NCBI GenBank assembly: GCA_963849605.1
Contig: CAWKHX010000002.1
Location: forward strand, 310,001-374,000
Direction of reading: 5' to 3'
DNA from: DASPHG01 sp963849605
Lineage (GTDB): Bacteria; Actinomycetota; Thermoleophilia; Solirubrobacterales; Thermoleophilaceae
DNA length: 64,000 nucleotides
Made by a program: the position numbers and the translations under genes. This document shows, in pieces, positions 56,860 through 64,000 of the stretch. Every line of letters starts with the position of its first letter. Position 1 is the first letter of the stretch. Below the pieces are notes generated by a model, which had not been told where the DNA came from, ran no database searches, and saw nothing but the letters and a program-made list of their open reading frames with translations.

Positions 56860-57086
56860 CGCTTGCCGCGCTTCGTGCCGAACTCGACCGTGCCCTCGCG
56901 GGCGGCGAAGATCGTGTCGTCCTTGCCGATGCCGGCGCCGTCGCCCGGCCTGAACCGGGTCCCGCGCTGGCGCACGATGATCTCGCCGCCGGTCACCCTC
57001 TGGCCAGCGAAGACCTTCACGCCGAGTCGCTGGGCGTTCGAGTCGCGGCCGTTGCGGCTGGAGCCCAGCCCTTTCTTATGAGCCAC
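56832..57086 (-). CDS. rpmA: 50S ribosomal protein L27
   Basis: The 84-residue protein from GTG 57086 starts MAHKKGLGSSRNGRDSNAQRLGVK, and VTGGEIIVRQRGTRFRPG is typical. The start overlaps the end of rplU by 11 bp. There is no N-terminal Prp-cleaved extension. Confidence 0.97.
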   Translation of the reverse strand: MAHKKGLGSSRNGRDSNAQRLGVKVFAGQRVTGGEIIVRQRGTRFRPGDGAGIGKDDTIFAAREGTVEFGTKRGKRCVTVVPND

Positions 57087-57597
57087 TGCCGGTTCCCTTC
57101 TTCTTCGCTGCCGCCTTCTTCTTGGCAGGTGCCTTCTTGGCAGGTGCCTTCTTGGCGGCAGACGTCTTCTTAGCAGCCGGTGCCTTCTTCTTGGCGGGCG
57201 CCTTCTTCTTCGCCGGCGCCTTCTTCGTGGCGGCCGGGGCGGTCTCCTTCTCCTCGTCCTTCGGCTTGGCCGACGACGCGGGCTTGCGGCCGAGCAGCTT
57301 GATGTCCTTGATCTCGATCCTCGTCAGGTCGGCGCGGGCGCCGTAGCGGCGCTTGTAGCCGCGCTTCGGCTTGAACTTGAGCCCATGGATCTTCCTGCCG
57401 CGCTCATGGCCGACCACGGCGGCCTCGATCTTCACCTTCTCGAGGTCGCCGCCGCCGAAGACGGTCTCGTCCGAGCGGTAGAGGAGCGGCTCGAGTTCGA
57501 GCTTCGAGCCCTCGTCCTCGCGCACGCGATCAACGAGAAGGATGTCCCCCTTCTCGACGCGATATTGCTTGTTCCCTACTCGGACGATTGCGTACAT
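57076..57597 (-). CDS. rplU: 50S ribosomal protein L21 with Lys/Ala/Pro-rich tail
   Basis: The L21 core (MYAIVRVGNKQYRVEKGD ... HGLKFKPKRGYKRRYGARADLTRIEI) spans about 105 residues. It is followed by about 65 residues of AKKAPAKK-type repeats, encoded partly by tandem 15-bp units. Normal L21 ends near residue 103. The tail resembles histone H1 or mycobacterial HupB tails and could bind RNA or DNA. The start is ATG 57597; the frame is also open to GTG or ATG codons just upstream. Confidence 0.95.
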   Translation of the reverse strand: MYAIVRVGNKQYRVEKGDILLVDRVREDEGSKLELEPLLYRSDETVFGGGDLEKVKIEAAVVGHERGRKIHGLKFKPKRGYKRRYGARADLTRIEIKDIKLLGRKPASSAKPKDEEKETAPAATKKAPAKKKAPAKKKAPAAKKTSAAKKAPAKKAPAKKKAAAKKKGTGSGS

Positions 57598-57609
57598 GGC
57601 ATAGATAGG

Positions 57610-57633
57610 GCGGCCCATCAGGGGGGGCCGCCG
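57610..57633 (-). terminator. GC-rich hairpin between rplU and rng
   Basis: The 8-bp stem GGCGGCCC / GGGCCGCC with an 8-nt loop lies in the 47-bp gap. In the direction of transcription it follows the rng stop and precedes rplU, so it is either a partial terminator or an L21-leader-like control element. Confidence 0.5.
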
Positions 57634-57644
57634 GACGGGCCAGT

Positions 57645-59507
57645 CTAGCTGGAAGCCGACGCCCTCCTTCGGCCGCGTCCGCCCCGGCGGCCGCGGCGGC
57701 GCTGCGGCCGCTGGCCGTCCTCGCCCTCCTCGGGCGGCGGCGCGCCGCCGACGATCTCCGCGGCGGCGGACGTACGCCCGACCTCGGTGATGCGGACGAG
57801 CCGCTCCTCGCCGATCAGGCGGCCCGCCCCGGCGACAGAGATCACGTACGAGTCGATCTTGCCGACGGCGGCGTCCTCGTCGTACATGTGCGGCTCCTCG
57901 ATCTTGACCAGGAGCTCCTCGCCCTCGCGGAACGGCAGCGCCTGCTGCTCGATCTCGTCACGCGAGCCGGTGTCGACCAGCTCGAACCAGTCGAGCGGCA
58001 GCCCTTCGCTGCCCTCGAAGTGGAAATGCTTGCCGACCTCGCGCTCGAGCTCGAGCAACGGCCGGCCCGCCTCCGCTCCGAGGAGCTGTGACGACACGCG
58101 CGGGTGCACTCGTACGAGGTAGGCCTCGGGCTCCGGGTTCTCCTCCACGAGGTCGCGCAGCCGGCGCTCCGTCTCGAGCGCGACCGTCTCCTCCGACAGC
58201 ACCACGCCCTCGCCCTCACACGTCGGGCACGTCCTCGTGAGGATCTCGCGGACGCCGTCTGTCACGTTCTGGCGCGTCATCTCGACCAGCCCCAGGGGCG
58301 AGATCTCCATGACGTAGGTCTTCGTGCGGTCCTCGTCGAGCTCCCTGCGCAACACCTTCAGCACCGCGTCACGGTTGCGCGCGCGGGACATGTCGATGAA
58401 ATCGATGACGATGATTCCGCCGATGTCGCGCAACCTGAGCTGGCGCACCGTCTCCTCGGCCGCCTCGAGGTTCGTCTTCGTGATCGTGTCCTCGAGCCGC
58501 GCGCCCTTGCCGCGTCCGGTGAACGAGCCCGAGTTGATGTCGATGACCGTCATCGCCTCGGCGTAGTCGATCATCAGGTAGCCGCCCGACGGGAGGTCGA
58601 CCCGCCGGCTGAGCGTCGCCTTGATCGCGTCCTCGATCGCGTGCTTCTCGAACAGCGGCTTCTTGCCGGTGTAGAGCTCGAGCCGGTCGAGCAGCTCCGG
58701 CGAGGTACGGGTGAAGAACGACACCAGCCGGTGGTGCGCCTTCTCGTCGTCCACGATCCCGCGCTCAAACTGCTCGGAGAAGATGTCGCGGATGACGCGC
58801 ACCGGGAGGTCGGCCTCCTGGAACACCATCGCCGGCGCGGGCGATTCCTTGGCGCGCTTCTGCACGACCTCGTAGAGCTTGTGCAGGTAGCGCACCTCGC
58901 GCTCGAAGTCCTCGCGCGTCGCTCCCTGCGCGGCGGTGCGGATGATCGCGCCGCCCTTGCCCAGGTCCAGGCCCTTGGCCTGCTTGCGCAGCCGGTCGCG
59001 CTCCTTGTCCGGCAACCGGCGTGAGACGCCGACGCCCTCGCCGTCGGGGACGTAGACGAGGTAGCGGCCCGCGATCGAGACCTGCATCGACAGGCGCGCG
59101 CCCTTGGTCTTGAGCGGGTCCTTGACGACCTGCACGACGACCTCGTCGCCGGGCTTCAGCACCTCTGAGATGCGTTTGCCCTTCGAGCCGCTCCGCCCGC
59201 GGCGGGCCAGCTCGACGCCCGGCATGACGACGTCGTCGGCATGGAGGAAGCCGTTCTTGTCTATCCCGATGTCGACGAACGCCGCCTCGAGCCCGGGCAG
59301 CACGTTGTCGACGCGGCCCTTGTAGATGTTCCCGACGATCGAGCGCGAGCCACGCCGCTCGATGTAGAGCTCGCCGACCCGCCATTTCGGCTGCGCCGGC
59401 TTACTGCCCTTCTTGGTGCCGCTCTTAGCCTCGGGCGTTCCTTCCGCCTCGAGGATGGCGACTCTGGTTTCGCCACGGTCTGCCGTGACGAGTACTTGCT
59501 TTCTCAA
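57645..59507 (-). CDS. rng: Ribonuclease E/G
   Basis: This 620-residue endoribonuclease is involved in rRNA and mRNA processing. It has an S1 domain (GNIYKGRVDNVLPGLEAAFVDIG), the RNase H-like catalytic part with metal-binding Asp in TVIDINSGSFTG and IVIDFIDM, the zinc-link CPTCEGEG, and a short Arg/Gly-rich tail (RRRGRRGGRGRR). The start is TTG 59507. It follows rodA by 15 bp, and the rng-rplU-rpmA order is widely conserved. Confidence 0.94.
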   Translation of the reverse strand: MRKQVLVTADRGETRVAILEAEGTPEAKSGTKKGSKPAQPKWRVGELYIERRGSRSIVGNIYKGRVDNVLPGLEAAFVDIGIDKNGFLHADDVVMPGVELARRGRSGSKGKRISEVLKPGDEVVVQVVKDPLKTKGARLSMQVSIAGRYLVYVPDGEGVGVSRRLPDKERDRLRKQAKGLDLGKGGAIIRTAAQGATREDFEREVRYLHKLYEVVQKRAKESPAPAMVFQEADLPVRVIRDIFSEQFERGIVDDEKAHHRLVSFFTRTSPELLDRLELYTGKKPLFEKHAIEDAIKATLSRRVDLPSGGYLMIDYAEAMTVIDINSGSFTGRGKGARLEDTITKTNLEAAEETVRQLRLRDIGGIIVIDFIDMSRARNRDAVLKVLRRELDEDRTKTYVMEISPLGLVEMTRQNVTDGVREILTRTCPTCEGEGVVLSEETVALETERRLRDLVEENPEPEAYLVRVHPRVSSQLLGAEAGRPLLELEREVGKHFHFEGSEGLPLDWFELVDTGSRDEIEQQALPFREGEELLVKIEEPHMYDEDAAVGKIDSYVISVAGAGRLIGEERLVRITEVGRTSAAAEIVGGAPPPEEGEDGQRPQRRRGRRGGRGRRRASASS

Positions 59508-59522
59508 TTGAAAAGCCTCTTC

Positions 59523-60722
59523 TCAAATGATCATCTCCCGGCCCTTGGCGGCGGCGGTCTCGCGTGCCTGCACATGTATCGATTGCAGAAGTCCCACGGC
59601 GAGAAACGTCACTAAGACGGACGATCCTCCGTAACTCATGAGCGGGAGCGGGACGCCGGTGATCGGCATGATCCCAACGGTCATTCCCACGTTCACGAAT
59701 ACCTGGAACATCAGCATCGCGCAGATGCCGCCGGCTAACAGAGAGCCGTAGAGGTTCTTTGACATTGTCATGATGCGAAGCGCCCTCCATATGAGGAGGG
59801 CGAAGAGCGAGAGCACGATTGCTGCTCCCGCGAAGCCGAACTCCTCGCCGACCACGGCGAACACGAAGTCCGTGTGGTGCTCCGGCAAGAAGTCGAGCTT
59901 TGTCTGTGTTGCGTCCTCGGCCCCGCGCCCGGTCTTCTGACCGGCGCCGATCGCAGTGATCGACTGGTTGAGCTGGTAGCCCTCCTCCTGAGGGTTGTCC
60001 GAGGGATTGATGAACGCCGTCAGGCGGTCCACCTGGTAGTCCTTGAGCACGGTCACGCCGACGGCCGGAGCCGCGACGAGCACGACCGCCACGGCGGCCG
60101 CCGCGAGTCCCCCGAGTGCCGCGAAATGCGTCCACGGGGTCCCCGCGACAAAGAGGATCGTGATGACGATCGCGAGGTACACAAGCCCGGACCCGAGGTC
60201 CGGCTGCGCGACGACCATGATCGCCGGGATGAGTGCAAGCAGCATCACCCGGCTGGTCGTCTCGCGATCCTGCAGCCGTCTGATCCTGTCGATCACGAAC
60301 GCCGACACGGCCAATATCAGGAGCACCTTGCCGAGCTCCGACGGCTGGAAGCGGAAGAAGGGCAGCTCGATCCAGCGGCGTGAGCCGCGGGCGGCCGCCC
60401 CGAGCAGGAACACGAGCCCAATCGAGCCGAGCGCAACTCCGTACAGCCCGAGCTTCAGCTCGCGCAGCCGCGAGTAGTCGAACCGGGCGGTGAACAGCAT
60501 GAGTGCGATCCCCACGCCGCCGTAGATCGACTGCCGCAGCACGTAGTAGTACGGGCTGCCCTCGATGTCGTCCTCGGTCGCCGTGCCTAGCGTGTAGATC
60601 GAGCAGGCCATCAGCCCGATCGCGGCGACGAGGAGCAGCACGTCGATGCGCACGATCCGAGCGGCGCTCCCATCCCGGAACCCCTTCACCGCCGTGCCGA
60701 ACGCCGATTGCGCCGCCGCCAT
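59523..60722 (-). CDS. rodA: Rod-shape SEDS glycosyltransferase RodA
   Basis: This 399-residue peptidoglycan polymerase has about ten membrane helices, with the SEDS signatures QPSELGKV, DLGSGLVYLAI, HHTDFVFAVVGEEFG and GVPLPLMSYGGSSVL. It is coupled to mrdA by a one-base overlap, forming the elongasome pair. Confidence 0.96.
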   Translation of the reverse strand: MAAAQSAFGTAVKGFRDGSAARIVRIDVLLLVAAIGLMACSIYTLGTATEDDIEGSPYYYVLRQSIYGGVGIALMLFTARFDYSRLRELKLGLYGVALGSIGLVFLLGAAARGSRRWIELPFFRFQPSELGKVLLILAVSAFVIDRIRRLQDRETTSRVMLLALIPAIMVVAQPDLGSGLVYLAIVITILFVAGTPWTHFAALGGLAAAAVAVVLVAAPAVGVTVLKDYQVDRLTAFINPSDNPQEEGYQLNQSITAIGAGQKTGRGAEDATQTKLDFLPEHHTDFVFAVVGEEFGFAGAAIVLSLFALLIWRALRIMTMSKNLYGSLLAGGICAMLMFQVFVNVGMTVGIMPITGVPLPLMSYGGSSVLVTFLAVGLLQSIHVQARETAAAKGREMII

Positions 60723-62584
60723 CAGTCGGGCACCCTACTCACGGCCGCGGGCCCGTCGTCCTTGGCGTCGTACAGCGCGGCGATGATCTGCCGCACCATC
60801 GGGGCGGCGCGCTCGGCACCGAAGCCGCCGGCCTCGTCCGTGGCGACAACGACGTACTGCGGGTCGTCCGGATAGGTGATCGCCGCGTACCAGGACTGGT
60901 CGGCACGGCCGAGCCCCTTCTCCGCGGTACCGGTCTTGCCGGCCACCGGGATCTTGAAGCCCGAGAACACCTCGGTCGAGGTACCTCCGGGCAGGTTCGC
61001 GGCGCCGTAGAGCCCGTCCATGATCGCCTGGCGGTACGCGGGATCGATGTCCACCTTGCGCCGGCTCGGGGTCTCGAACTCCTGGAGCACGCGCCCGTCC
61101 GCGTCCTCGATCCGCTGGCCGAGGTGCGGGCGAACCACGTAGCCGCCGTTCGCGACCGCCGCGTAGGCGACGGCCAGCTGGAGCGGCGTGACCGAGAGAT
61201 CGCCCTGCCCGACCGCGAGGTTGATGTTGTCGCCGACGGACCACGGGCGGTCGGTCAACTTCTTCTTGTAGAGCGCGTTGCGCCACGCGGGGTTCGGGAC
61301 CAAGCCCTGTCCCTCCGCGGGGAGGTCGATACCGGTCAGGCGACCGAGCCCCAGACGGTGCGCCCAATCCTGGATGAGGAGGCCGTTGCCCCGGTTTTCG
61401 GCGGCCAGGCCGAGGCGGTAGAAGAACACGTCGCTCGAAACCGTGAGCGCCGTGCGCAGCGCGAGGGTGCCGTGTGCGACTCCGCCCGCGTTGTTGAACG
61501 TCACGCCGCCAACCGTCAGCGAGCCGCCGTCGAACAGCGGCGTGTCGGGCGTGATCAGGCCACCCTGAAGCGCGGCGACCGACGTGATGAGCTTGAACGT
61601 CGAGCCCGTCGGGTAGCCGCCCTGGATCGCGCGGTCGAAGAGCGGCTTGCCGTTCTCCTCCGCCGACAGCCGCTTGTAGTCGCGTGGGCGGATGATCTTG
61701 GCGAAGATGTTTGGGTCGAACGACGGCGACGAGCCGAGCGCGACGACCTCGCCCGTCTTCGCGTTCATGACGACGAACGCGCCGCGCGAGGTGCCGAGCG
61801 CGGCCTGACCGACCTCCTGGACGTCGAGGTCGATGCCGAGCCGGAGGTTGCGGCCCTGGCGCGACTCGGTCTCACGCAGGTCGCGCGTCTTCACCCCGAG
61901 CGCGTTGACCTGGACCCGCTGCTTGCCGTTCTCGCCGCGCAGGAAGCGGTCGTATGAGTACTCGACCCCCGACTGGCCGACGCGGTCGCCGAGCGCGACG
62001 CCGCGGTAGCGGGGATCCCCGAGCTGCTCCTTGGTCACCTCGCCGACGGTGCCGAACAGGTGCGCGCCGATCTCGTGGTGCGGGTACTCGCGCAGGAAGA
62101 CCGCCTCCGGCTCGACGCCGGGAAAGTCCCGCGCGTGTTCGGCGAGGTACGAGACGGCCGGGAACTGGACGTCCTGCTTGACGGTCGCCGACACGAACGG
62201 CTGTGCCTTGAACTGGCTCTCGACGCTCTTGCGCACAACCGCAGGCTTCATCCGGAGCGTCTTGGCGAGCCTGTCGTAGAGGGCGTTGCGCCGGGGGCCG
62301 GGCGGTGGGATCTCGTCGGGCCGCACCTTGACCGCCAGTCCGACGCGGTTGTCCACGAGCACGCGGCCGTCGCGATCAAGGATCTCCCCGCGCGGCGCCT
62401 CCACCTTGATCTCCCGCACGCGGTTGTTGTTCGCATCGGCGAGGTACTTGTCGCCAGACAGGATCTGGAGGTACCAGAGCCGGAAGAAGATGACCGCGAA
62501 CATGATCAGCGCCAGGCCGCCGATGACCGCCACGCGAAACGCGAGCTGAGGCGTGATCGGCGGTCGCCTGTCGTCGAGGTACAT
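60722..62584 (-). CDS. mrdA: Penicillin-binding protein 2 (elongasome transpeptidase)
   Basis: The 620-residue class B PBP has one N-terminal membrane anchor (about 18-38), a PBP dimer domain and a transpeptidase domain with STFK (active Ser), SSD (in place of SxN) and KTGTAE. It is located between mreD and rodA. Confidence 0.95.
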   Translation of the reverse strand: MYLDDRRPPITPQLAFRVAVIGGLALIMFAVIFFRLWYLQILSGDKYLADANNNRVREIKVEAPRGEILDRDGRVLVDNRVGLAVKVRPDEIPPPGPRRNALYDRLAKTLRMKPAVVRKSVESQFKAQPFVSATVKQDVQFPAVSYLAEHARDFPGVEPEAVFLREYPHHEIGAHLFGTVGEVTKEQLGDPRYRGVALGDRVGQSGVEYSYDRFLRGENGKQRVQVNALGVKTRDLRETESRQGRNLRLGIDLDVQEVGQAALGTSRGAFVVMNAKTGEVVALGSSPSFDPNIFAKIIRPRDYKRLSAEENGKPLFDRAIQGGYPTGSTFKLITSVAALQGGLITPDTPLFDGGSLTVGGVTFNNAGGVAHGTLALRTALTVSSDVFFYRLGLAAENRGNGLLIQDWAHRLGLGRLTGIDLPAEGQGLVPNPAWRNALYKKKLTDRPWSVGDNINLAVGQGDLSVTPLQLAVAYAAVANGGYVVRPHLGQRIEDADGRVLQEFETPSRRKVDIDPAYRQAIMDGLYGAANLPGGTSTEVFSGFKIPVAGKTGTAEKGLGRADQSWYAAITYPDDPQYVVVATDEAGGFGAERAAPMVRQIIAALYDAKDDGPAAVSRVPD

Positions 62585-63159
62585 CAGACCTCGAGCCCCC
62601 GCAGGCCGAGCGGGCCGGACGAGATCGTCGAGTCGCGGCGGGCGCGTGGCCCGGGCTCGACCAGCAGCACCGGCCTGAGCACGCGCCGGACGACCGCGAA
62701 GAACGGCATCGCGATCAGCGCGTTCAACAGGACCGTCATGAGCATCTCGCGCACCACCAGGAGCGACACCGGAGCATCGATCGAGAGCATGAAAGAGACC
62801 GCGCCGTACGCCAACACGTAGCCCGCTGTCGCGGCCGCAGCTACCGGGATCGGCGTGAGGCCGTGCGCCGGGTCGCGCTGCTCCCGGTAGCGGCCGGCGC
62901 CGTACCCGACGGCGGTCAGCACCAGCGACGACGCGCCCAGGTTCGTCCCGAGCGCGAGGTCGAGCAGGAGGCCGGTGAAGAAGCCCGTGGCGGCGCCGGG
63001 GACGCTGCCGGCGTAGAGCGCGACGGCGGCGACCAGCAGCGGCGTGATGTCGGCGGTCCCGCCGAGCACGCTGATCTGAACCAGGCAGGCGATCTGGAAG
63101 ACGACCGCGACCAGGATCATCAGCCCGACGCGGACGACGCTCGAGATTCCCGGGATCAC
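62584..63159 (-). CDS. mreD: Rod-shape protein MreD
   Basis: The 191-residue membrane protein has about five helices, with GVPGAATGFFTGLLLDLALG-like features typical of MreD. It overlaps mreC as ATGA and mrdA by one base. mreB is expected just outside the window. Confidence 0.88.
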   Translation of the reverse strand: MIPGISSVVRVGLMILVAVVFQIACLVQISVLGGTADITPLLVAAVALYAGSVPGAATGFFTGLLLDLALGTNLGASSLVLTAVGYGAGRYREQRDPAHGLTPIPVAAAATAGYVLAYGAVSFMLSIDAPVSLLVVREMLMTVLLNALIAMPFFAVVRRVLRPVLLVEPGPRARRDSTISSGPLGLRGLEV

Positions 63160-64000
63160 GGCACCAGCACCTGCGCCTGCTCCACGCCGCGCTGGGTGAG
63201 CACCTGGACGAAGTCCATGCGCTTCAGGTCGGCGAACGGCTCGATATGCACGCGCTGGTAGAGCTGACGCTCCTCCGCGTCGACCTCCGTTACCCGTCCG
63301 ATCGGGATCCCGCGCGGGAACAGCGACTCGAATCGGTCCGACCGGGTCCCGGAGGTGATCACCGTCGTGTCGGTCGACACGGGGCGCCCCTTCTCGATGA
63401 AGTCGAGCAGCATGTCCGAGGGATCGCCGACGGTCGGCTTGACGATCCCGGCCGCGCCGTCCGGCATGACCTGCGCGGAGACCGCGCTCGACTCGTCGGT
63501 GATCAGCGTCACGGTCGCAGTCCCGCCGGACACCGACGTCACCGTGCCGGCGAGCCCGCCACCGCCGTCACCGCCCGGAGCGACGACCGGCATGTCCTCG
63601 TGGATCCCCGCACCCGAGCCCTTGTCGATCTGGATGCTGGACTGCCAGCTCGTGGGCGAGCGGGCGATCACCCGAGCCGTCACGGGCTCGGTGCTCTGCG
63701 GGAAGAGCTCATCCTTGGGCAGGCCGACGAGGCTGCGGAGCTGCTCCGCCTCGCGCTGCGCGGTCTGCGCCGCGGCCAGGTCCTCGCGCAGCTGCGCGAC
63801 CTCGTCCTTGAGCTCCTTGTTCTCCGACTTCGCGTCGAAGACGTCGCCCGCCCAGTTGATCGCGTCGCGGACCGGCTTGAAGGCGCGGCTCGCGCCTTCC
63901 TCGATCGGCGCCAGCGCCTCCTGGGCGCCGCGCTGGATCGCGTGCAGGCCGCCGCCGGCGGACTCGCCGAAATAGACGGTCAGCAGCCCAATCGAGAGGG
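63156..64000 (-). CDS. mreC: Rod-shape protein MreC, 5' end outside window
   Basis: About 281 residues are visible: a coiled coil (SENKELKDEVAQLREDLAAA), then the two beta-barrel domains (IDKGSGAGIHEDMPVVAPGG, SDRFESLFPRGIPIGRVTEV). The stop is at 63156. The N-terminal cytoplasmic part and membrane anchor continue beyond 64000. Confidence 0.92.
   Translation of the reverse strand, partial: LSIGLLTVYFGESAGGGLHAIQRGAQEALAPIEEGASRAFKPVRDAINWAGDVFDAKSENKELKDEVAQLREDLAAAQTAQREAEQLRSLVGLPKDELFPQSTEPVTARVIARSPTSWQSSIQIDKGSGAGIHEDMPVVAPGGDGGGGLAGTVTSVSGGTATVTLITDESSAVSAQVMPDGAAGIVKPTVGDPSDMLLDFIEKGRPVSTDTTVITSGTRSDRFESLFPRGIPIGRVTEVDAEERQLYQRVHIEPFADLKRMDFVQVLTQRGVEQAQVLVP

Noticed and set aside
57107..57240. 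Short tandem repeats suggesting a CRISPR array
   Set aside because: They are 15-bp units within the rplU coding tail, without spacers.

Overview
The window reads as a chromosome segment of a very GC-rich actinobacterium, most likely of the class Thermoleophilia. This is inferred from GC-rich codon use, the conserved order leuS ... comEA ... comEC-holA ... rpsT ... murJ ... lepA ... hrcA-dnaJ-prmA ... yqeY-phoH ... ybeY-era-hisIE-trpE, and actinobacterial family types; nothing in the sequence fixes the species. Coding density is extreme. Neighbouring genes overlap by ATGA, GTGA, TTGA or TGATG, divergent starts are often 12-27 bp apart, and convergent ends overlap by up to 74 bp. No gap exceeds 300 bases; the largest is 19274-19520.

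Layout. 1-12640 (mostly minus): a dispersed tryptophan and histidine cluster (trpF edge fragment, trpC, trpD, trpG, trpE, hisIE). It is interrupted by an HtrA protease, a MoxR/DUF58/transglutaminase cassette, a VOC protein and a PhoD-like phosphatase on the opposite strand. 12650-18572: era, ybeY, a two-component system with two secreted or PepSY targets, phoH and a frameshifted yqeY. 18599-24440: a HAD hydrolase, prmA-dnaJ-hrcA, a MaoC-type dehydratase pair with an HxlR regulator, and a small ORF coupled to a thioesterase. 24411-31775: lepA, a SCP2-hydrolase fusion, murJ, rpsT, a Tat-exported phosphoesterase and holA. 31805-38304: comEC and comEA, separated by a desaturase, its ferredoxin reductase, a TetR regulator and a STAS protein. 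38353-44632: acylphosphatase, agmatinase and an arginine-decarboxylase-type enzyme (putative putrescine route), a LOG-like protein, a membrane protein, an SDR epimerase and a c-di-GMP phosphodiesterase. 44730-49361: leuS, an alpha/beta hydrolase, a coiled-coil protein, and an endonuclease ORF that reads straight through an intact tRNA-Ala into an antitoxin-like segment. 49358-64000: an MFS exporter, rsfS-nadD-proA-proB-obg, a GH3 lipoprotein, rpmA-rplU, an RNase E/G, rodA, mrdA, mreD and mreC (edge).

The most interesting signals are these. (1) A PD-(D/E)XK endonuclease gene begins at a perfect Cheo/LexA-type box and is open through tRNA-Ala(GGC). (2) Several conserved genes appear to start at AUC, AUU or CUG, with leuS the clearest. 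(3) Two promoters share paired GATGA repeats 11 bp apart, which looks like a response-regulator site. (4) Divergent genes share overlapping -10 boxes of the form ANNNTANNNT, usually 6-9 nt from the start codon, suggesting leaderless transcripts. (5) A 173-bp imperfect palindrome fills the yqeY-phoH gap, and all six non-Watson-Crick positions of its 32-bp outer stem are G.U pairs only if the plus strand is transcribed.
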